In this document: piece by piece, positions 28,344-33,406 of the stretch | Numbering within the stretch: position 1 is the first letter of the stretch | Layout: each line of letters opens with the position of its first letter | DNA from: Tidjanibacter sp. | GTDB lineage: Bacteria > Bacteroidota > Bacteroidia > Bacteroidales > Rikenellaceae | Length of the DNA stretch: 33,406 bases | Assembly: GCA_017648105.1 (NCBI GenBank) | Contig: JAGCJH010000009.1 | Location: forward strand, 1 to 33,406 | Reading direction: 5' to 3' | Notes under the pieces: model-generated | Seen by the model: the letters and a program-made list of their open reading frames with translations, nothing else | Told to the model about the DNA's origin: nothing | The model's database searches: none | Translations under genes and position numbers: made by a program

Positions 28344-29372
28344 ATGAAAAGAATCTTTTGGCTCGCCCTTGTAATGGTGGCGCTCGTGGGTTGCAAAGAC
28401 GACTATGTCGTGAAAGGCACGATTGAGGGCTACACGGGTGAGGTAAAACTTATGGCAAATAAGAGCACTGAGGTGTTTGGTAGCGATGTGACCAAAAATG
28501 GCTCGTTCAAAATCAAAGTAGATGCCGAGGCTCCTCTGTTTGCAAACCTCGTGGTGGGCGATAAGAGTAAAATGCTCTTCGTGGAGAAGGGTGTTGCGAC
28601 TGTCGTAGGCTCGGTGGATAATTGGGGGGAGGTTGCAGTTAGTGGCACCCCCGCCAATGACCACAATGCAACCTATATGGCTGAGAAAAAGGCACTGATG
28701 GAGGCGTATGTGGCAGCCGAAGACGAGGATGAGCGTGCAGAGGCAGAGAAGAACTACGACAACCACACTGTGGAAGCTTATGAGTCAAATAAGGATAATA
28801 TTTTCGGTCTTTATCTGCTTGCTACTCAGGTATATTATGAGATGACTCCCGAAGAGATTTTGGAGGCAGTGGCATCGTTGCCCGAGGAACTCAAAAAATC
28901 CCACACGGCAACCACTCTTACTGAGCACGCCGAGGGTATGAAGAGGGTAGCGGTGGGACAGAAATATATCGACCTTGCCCTGCCCGATGCAAAAGGTAAT
29001 ATCGTGAAGCTTAGCGATGTGCTTGCCAAGAATAGGTATGTCTTACTGGACTTCTGGGCTTCGTGGTGTGGTCCTTGTATGAGGGAAGTACCCTTCCTCG
29101 TTGCGGATTATGCGAAGTACCATAAGAAGGGTTTTGAGATTTATGGCGTAAGCCTCGATAGGAATAAGGAGGCCTGGATAAACGCTGTGAAGAGCAAAAA
29201 ACTCGTGTGGATCAATGTGAGCGAACTGAAAATGTGGCAGGATCCATCAGCTAAGGAGTATGCTGTGAGGAGCATCCCTTCCAACTTCCTGATTGCTTCC
29301 GATGGTACCATCGTTGCCCGCAATCTTCGAGGCGAAGAACTCGCCACTAAACTCGCAGAACTCCTCAAATAG
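28344..29372 (+). CDS. DUF4369-thioredoxin-fold lipoprotein, copy 2 (CGPC)
   Basis: A 342-residue tandem paralogue of the preceding gene, with lipobox ALVGC (Cys17), a DUF4369-like domain (about 22-110), a Glu-rich helical linker (EDEDERAEAEKN) and a thioredoxin domain (about 200-342). The active site is WCGPC in LDFWASWCGPCMREVP; the ends GFEIYGVSLDR, SIPSNFLIA and NLRGEEL match copy 1 closely. Cys17 is followed by KDD, which fits the K-(D/E)-(D/E) lipoprotein export signal described for Bacteroidota, so it may reach the cell surface. It is the last gene of the glyS operon, ended by a 42-base palindrome. Confidence 0.9.
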   Translation: MKRIFWLALVMVALVGCKDDYVVKGTIEGYTGEVKLMANKSTEVFGSDVTKNGSFKIKVDAEAPLFANLVVGDKSKMLFVEKGVATVVGSVDNWGEVAVSGTPANDHNATYMAEKKALMEAYVAAEDEDERAEAEKNYDNHTVEAYESNKDNIFGLYLLATQVYYEMTPEEILEAVASLPEELKKSHTATTLTEHAEGMKRVAVGQKYIDLALPDAKGNIVKLSDVLAKNRYVLLDFWASWCGPCMREVPFLVADYAKYHKKGFEIYGVSLDRNKEAWINAVKSKKLVWINVSELKMWQDPSAKEYAVRSIPSNFLIASDGTIVARNLRGEELATKLAELLK

Positions 29373-29390
29373 CTTTTATCTATTTTATAT

Positions 29391-29432
29391 AATAAATGAA
29401 GCGACCTGCTATAGCAGGTCGCTTCATTTATT
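29391..29432. terminator. 42-base perfect palindrome, bidirectional terminator
   Basis: A perfect 21+21 inverted repeat centred on CTATAG (inner arms GCGACCTGCT / AGCAGGTCGC, outer AATAAATGAA / TTCATTTATT). It lies 18 bases past the second thioredoxin gene and before the convergent small ORF and helicase genes, so it probably stops both transcripts. It and the small ORF fill most of the 310-base gap 29373-29682. Confidence 0.85.
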
Positions 29433-29486
29433 GTTGTGAAGACCGTGTCTGTTTTTGTTTTTCCTAAAAGCAATATTATTCTTGCC

Positions 29487-29669
29487 TTATATAATTTGCG
29501 CATTGGTTTTAATTAGCAATAACATCACCTGCCTTTTGCTTTTGTCGGATCTCTCTATGCAAATGCTATCTCTTAGCGAAAACAGATACCACTTTGTGCA
29601 AGCAAATGAGATATATCTTGTTGTTAAGAACACTCCAAATACGGCAAGAATCAGAATCAAAATTTCCAT
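29487..29669 (-). CDS. Possible small membrane protein downstream of the helicase
   Basis: A 60-codon reading frame with ATG 13 bases after the helicase stop. The first 20 residues form a hydrophobic segment (MEILILILAVFGVFLTTRYI), followed by a basic, soluble tail (RDSICIERSDKSKRQ). I recognise no family. Position and the membrane segment make it a plausible third gene of the helicase-nuclease operon, but short frames of this size occur by chance and no clear ribosome site is seen. Confidence 0.4.
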   Translation of the reverse strand: MEILILILAVFGVFLTTRYISFACTKWYLFSLRDSICIERSDKSKRQVMLLLIKTNAQII

Positions 29670-29682
29670 AAAACAAGTTGGT

Positions 29683-32600
29683 TTAAGCGTGATAATCCTC
29701 TATTTTAACAATTGTACCAAGCGATAGGTAGCATATCAAGCGGTCACGGATGGTGGCGCCATTGCGTGATAGAGCCTTCTCGTACAACGCCAACTGCCCA
29801 CCATACTTGCCTGCGTAGAAATTGCTATCCTTGTCGGTAAGATGCGCTGCGCTACCTTGGTAGGTCTTGTAATCCACCAGAACATCGCCTTCAGAGGTAT
29901 GATATATAAGGTCTATTTCACCTGTTATAATCTGCCCGAGGTCATTGGTGAACGAGAATGGCAATTCTCTGTCTGTCGAGATGGACTTACCATAGGTCTG
30001 CGCCATCCAAGCCCAAAAGTTCTCGATAGATGTAGCAACTGCCTCAATATCGACCTTCACGCCATAAGCCTCTGCCAATTTTTCGATAATGCTTCTATCG
30101 CCTCTCCATAGGTACATCAAGTGGTGGAAAAAGTCGCCAATAGTGCTATCTCGACCATCTACGGAAGTTGCCGTGATACGGTCTGCAAATGAGCCACATT
30201 GCTCAACACTATACAACCTCTTGTCGGTCTTGACTTTGCTCGGCGATATGAACTTTTCATCGAACGACTGATGCTCTGTCGGTTGCTTAAGTGCAGTGAA
30301 CTCTATTGTATCATTTACGACATCCTCCTGCTCTGGAATAACATAGTTTTCAACGATATGCTTCCAATTGGTTCCACCCCAATTGATAACCTGAGCCGCA
30401 GCGCAAGAGTCAATCGAATCACAGCCGATTGCGGTCAGCCAATCATCACCAGTTTTAGCGCCATAGGTAGTGAGTATAAGTTGCTCCTTCGGGCGTGTCA
30501 TACCGACATACATCAAGCGTTTTGCCTCGTTAATCGTTGCAAGACGAACCTTCTGGAAGAAATTATTTTCCTCGATTCTATCCATAATGCTTGAAGTGAA
30601 ACCTTTCATCGCTGCTGGTACAAGACGCAATAGAGTGTCTGATGCCGTATTGCAAGTCAACACGCCGAAGAAGGTCTTCTTTGCCTCAACCGGAGCCTTA
30701 TGGAGCGAACACAATATGACGCAAGGCCACTCCAAGCCCTTCGATTTGTGGTATGTCATAACCGAGTCACCATTGTCATCTCCAGGATACTCAATAGGAT
30801 GCTCTTTGAGATACTCAACAAAGCCCACAAGCGTACTACTCAAACCGAAGTTCGCACAAATACCCTCATAGGTCGAAGCTTTTGACTCGAGAGCTGAACA
30901 GTAGTTATACGCAGGAGCCGAAGGATCTATACGCTTGATAAGATCTGCAAGATTCAGCTCAATAATCATCGTTTCAATTGCAGCACTAACGCTCTGGTTG
31001 CCAATAGTCTTTCGTAAATCTGAAATACTACTTATGATATCCAATCCGGAAAGCCACTCCTTTTTGCTTCCATCAACCTCAAGATATTGCAATCTATTGG
31101 TTATCAGTTCAGTGGTAGAATAACCGGCTTCAATACGATTTGCGATAACAGCTTTAGAGAGTTCATTGTCTCCCCGTGCTGCAAATGATACCACCGCACT
31201 AATAAACGATGATATAGCATCCATACCATTCTCTGCTTCTTCAGCCTCACGGTCGATGCGGGCATTGTAGGCAATACCTCTCTCATTGAGAGCGTTTGCA
31301 CACTTTATCACCTCAGAATTATGTCGGTAGAGAATAGCTATCTCATTGGGCTTGAAAGTTCCATTTGTGATTAACGCCTCAACCTTTTCAGCGAGAGCCT
31401 CTGGAACATCCTCTTTTCTACCGCACACGAAATGCATATGCTGCAACTCTCGTTCTTGTGGCTTAGGAGGGTCATTCTCTGTACGCTCTGGCATTTTAAG
31501 CTCGATAAGTTCATTAGAAAGTTGTCCATTGAAAACTTTTTCACAGAAAATATTATTCACCAGTTTTACAATAGTTTCATTCGAGCGCCAACAGTACTCC
31601 AACCTATCGAGTTCATTACCATCGTTTTCTTGCTCAACCTCTCCTATAACCGATTCTATCAACTCGGTATTTGTGCCTCGAAAACCATAGATAGCCTGCT
31701 TGATATCGCCGACCCATACGCTCTGCTCCATTAGCTCAGAAAGACGCTCGAATGACTTCACCTGAAGTGGTGAACAGTCCTGAAACTCATCTACGAAAGC
31801 GACCTTGTAGCGACTTTGAATATCAGCCACAACCTCTTCTTTGTTAAGCAGCTTATAGAACTTTTGCAACAGATCACCAAAGTCTAATAGGCAGCGCTTA
31901 CGCTTGAACTCCTCGTATTCCTTTTTCCACTGGATAGCAAGGCGGAAGATAGCATCGAGATAGCTCTCGATAAGGTTCTTTACTTGTACGGAGTGTGGAA
32001 CCTGCTCTACAAGCTCAGCTGCGAATACCATACCTGCAGCATAATTTGCCTTGATAGTCTCGTTGGTTAACGTTGCTATTTCAGAAGCTAAACCGAGAAT
32101 TGAAGCAAGAGGCTTGGCGTCAGTTGCTCTGCCTGTATAGGCTCTTACCGCAGACATTTTAGGTTCAATCTTCACTCTGTTGGTTTTGGGTAGTGCTTCT
32201 TCTGCTAAGATGTTCTCAGCCAACTGTTTTAGCTCAAAGATCTTATCATCGCCAATATCGAAGTGATTATTGAACCCCATTACTTCGTTTATGAGTCTCT
32301 TACTCTCCTCCTTGGCGTCTTCCAGTTGTTTCTCATCAATACACAACTCAACGGTTTTGTCGATGAGGTTTTTCAACTCTCTTTTCCAGAAGCCAAAATC
32401 GAGTTGTGAAGTTTGAGGGATGGTAAGATTAAATGAACGACACATTGTATCAAAGACTAGTAAGTCAGCCTCCGTTGGCAATGATGCTAGCGATTGCGAG
32501 ATACAGAACTTACTGCCCTCGGTATCCATAATTGACACATTTGCACTGATACCAAGCAAATACCAGTAGCGAGATACAAACTGGTAGGCTATAGAGTGAA

Positions 32601-32832
32601 TAGTGCCAATGGCGGCGTTATCTATATTCATAGCGGCCTCATACAGACCCTTCGAATAGAGCGTCGAGCGCACCTTTTCACGAAGTTCCTTTGCTGCAGC
32701 CTCGGTAAAGGTTGTAAGAATAATCTCCTCTGCTTTACACTCGTTGCCGGTAATCATCTGGGCAATTTTCTGTGTCAAACGATATGTCTTGCCGCTACCG
32801 GCACCTGCGCTTACAAATGTTGTATTCTTCAT
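29683..32832 (-). CDS. AddA-like UvrD-family helicase-nuclease
   Basis: A 1049-residue superfamily 1 helicase fused to a nuclease. Walker A SAGAGSGKT is at 8-16, then TTFTEAAAKELREKV, IGTIHSIAYQF, Walker B VDEFQD (347-352), GDIKQAIYGFRG (375-386), YCWRSN, the motif V-like TYHKSKGLEWPCVIL, and motif VI YVGMTRPKEQL near 777. A C-terminal PD-(D/E)XK nuclease has GEIDLIY, VDYKTY (near 987) and GGQLALYEKAL. This is AddA/RecB-like architecture, somewhat short for AddA (about 1200 in Firmicutes). Its partner gene ends one base before this ATG. The central part looks more A+T-rich than the neighbouring genes. It may be a host double-strand-break repair enzyme or an accessory or defence helicase; the sequence alone does not decide. 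Confidence 0.88.
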   Translation of the reverse strand: MKNTTFVSAGAGSGKTYRLTQKIAQMITGNECKAEEIILTTFTEAAAKELREKVRSTLYSKGLYEAAMNIDNAAIGTIHSIAYQFVSRYWYLLGISANVSIMDTEGSKFCISQSLASLPTEADLLVFDTMCRSFNLTIPQTSQLDFGFWKRELKNLIDKTVELCIDEKQLEDAKEESKRLINEVMGFNNHFDIGDDKIFELKQLAENILAEEALPKTNRVKIEPKMSAVRAYTGRATDAKPLASILGLASEIATLTNETIKANYAAGMVFAAELVEQVPHSVQVKNLIESYLDAIFRLAIQWKKEYEEFKRKRCLLDFGDLLQKFYKLLNKEEVVADIQSRYKVAFVDEFQDCSPLQVKSFERLSELMEQSVWVGDIKQAIYGFRGTNTELIESVIGEVEQENDGNELDRLEYCWRSNETIVKLVNNIFCEKVFNGQLSNELIELKMPERTENDPPKPQERELQHMHFVCGRKEDVPEALAEKVEALITNGTFKPNEIAILYRHNSEVIKCANALNERGIAYNARIDREAEEAENGMDAISSFISAVVSFAARGDNELSKAVIANRIEAGYSTTELITNRLQYLEVDGSKKEWLSGLDIISSISDLRKTIGNQSVSAAIETMIIELNLADLIKRIDPSAPAYNYCSALESKASTYEGICANFGLSSTLVGFVEYLKEHPIEYPGDDNGDSVMTYHKSKGLEWPCVILCSLHKAPVEAKKTFFGVLTCNTASDTLLRLVPAAMKGFTSSIMDRIEENNFFQKVRLATINEAKRLMYVGMTRPKEQLILTTYGAKTGDDWLTAIGCDSIDSCAAAQVINWGGTNWKHIVENYVIPEQEDVVNDTIEFTALKQPTEHQSFDEKFISPSKVKTDKRLYSVEQCGSFADRITATSVDGRDSTIGDFFHHLMYLWRGDRSIIEKLAEAYGVKVDIEAVATSIENFWAWMAQTYGKSISTDRELPFSFTNDLGQIITGEIDLIYHTSEGDVLVDYKTYQGSAAHLTDKDSNFYAGKYGGQLALYEKALSRNGATIRDRLICYLSLGTIVKIEDYHA

Positions 32833-32833
32833 A

Positions 32834-33406
32834 CTATTTCAAATTCTTATAACCTTTATCAAATTTATCCTCGCCATATACTCCCTTATACTCTGATAAT
32901 GGGAACAAATTCCGTTCTGCCGCCTGTTCTGCATACTCTCCGACACCGACTTTACAGCCCTCTACTCGCTCAATTTTGCCTGCCTTGAGTTGCTCCCAGC
33001 GCAATCGGTAGCTATTAGCTGCTTCGCTCATAACATCGGCATTTTTACGCTCGGTCTTTATTCCAATTATGTCCTGGTTGTCTGGCAGGATAAACTCATC
33101 TGCCGTAAGGATGGTGACATCGGGTAGCAAAACATAGGCTACTCGCACATTGGTCTCCAAACCAAACTCCTGCTTGGCCATATAGCGGTAAACCTCAAGT
33201 TGCAAGGCTCGGTTCTCCTCAACCTCTGTTCTGCGGCTCTTGCTACGGCTATACTTAAAGTCAAAGATAACCTTTCCGCCCTCTGCGTCGCTCAACAACA
33301 TATCTGCACGGGAACCCAGCGATACACTATTACCTGCATCTGTCCACTTAGCTTGTTTGAACTCGTACTCACAAGCATCAACCGTTAAGCCGTTGTTAAT
33401 GATAGT
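32834..33406 (-). CDS. AddB-like PD-(D/E)XK nuclease, 5' part cut by window edge
   Basis: The last 191 codons of a longer gene whose start lies beyond base 33406; the frame is open to the edge. The visible part is a PD-(D/E)XK nuclease: SRADMLL, IFDFKYSRSKSRR (Asp and Lys of the core) and the ALQLEVYRY helix with its conserved Gln. An internal ATG at 33301 is not the real start, because the nuclease core motif SRAD begins upstream. Together with the following AddA-like gene (one-base gap) this fits an AddAB-type pair. The C-terminal tail has one Cys only, so the Cys cluster that holds the iron-sulfur centre in classical AddB is not seen here. Confidence 0.8.
   Translation of the reverse strand, partial: TIINNGLTVDACEYEFKQAKWTDAGNSVSLGSRADMLLSDAEGGKVIFDFKYSRSKSRRTEVEENRALQLEVYRYMAKQEFGLETNVRVAYVLLPDVTILTADEFILPDNQDIIGIKTERKNADVMSEAANSYRLRWEQLKAGKIERVEGCKVGVGEYAEQAAERNLFPLSEYKGVYGEDKFDKGYKNLK

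Overview
The window reads as a chromosomal segment of a Bacteroidales bacterium (phylum Bacteroidota). The evidence is internal. Promoters follow the Bacteroidota -33/-7 pattern (TTTC- or TTG-like, 19 bases, TAnnTTTG). Ribosome binding sites are mostly weak. The gene content is typical of the group: DUF4369-thioredoxin lipoproteins, a uppS-bamA-ompH-ompH operon, pyrG followed by yidC, and single-chain class II glycyl-tRNA synthetase. I cannot name the genus with confidence. I saw no rRNA, tRNA, CRISPR array or insertion sequence.

Layout. (1) 1-1576, minus strand: an OmpR/PhoB-type response regulator followed by acetate kinase, whose 3' end lies outside the window. (2) 1693-7504, plus strand: one operon with a five-repeat DUF349 protein, CTP synthase and the YidC insertase, closed by a strong hairpin. 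(3) 7529-15842, minus strand: nadK, then uppS-bamA-ompH-ompH (envelope assembly and undecaprenyl phosphate supply), then mutS. nadK, uppS and mutS each have their own predicted promoter, and a terminator separates ompH from mutS. (4) 15837-23335, plus strand: an eight-gene co-directional run starting divergently from nadK: pdxJ, a CCA-adding-type nucleotidyltransferase, an FKBP, a porin-like barrel, a Gate-domain membrane protein, two paralogous discoidin-like proteins with C-terminal membrane anchors, and a HAD phosphatase, ending in a hairpin terminator. (5) 23422-29432, plus strand: glycyl-tRNA synthetase, coaD, lpxD, ruvC and two tandem thioredoxin-fold lipoproteins, ending in a 42-base perfect palindrome. 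(6) 29487-33406, minus strand: an AddAB-like helicase-nuclease pair. The AddB-like gene is cut by the window edge, and a possible 60-residue membrane protein follows the helicase.

Most of the window is core housekeeping: cell envelope biogenesis (YidC, BamA, Skp-like chaperones, UppS, LpxD), cofactors (NadK, PdxJ, CoaD), translation (GlyRS, CCA enzyme) and DNA maintenance (MutS, RuvC). The less ordinary parts are the two tail-anchored discoidin-like proteins beside a Gate-domain membrane protein, the two lipid-anchored thioredoxins with different active sites and different post-lipobox sequences, and the helicase-nuclease module at the right edge, whose central part looks more A+T-rich than its neighbours. 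No entry has been tested by database search; family names rest on motifs I could read in the translations.
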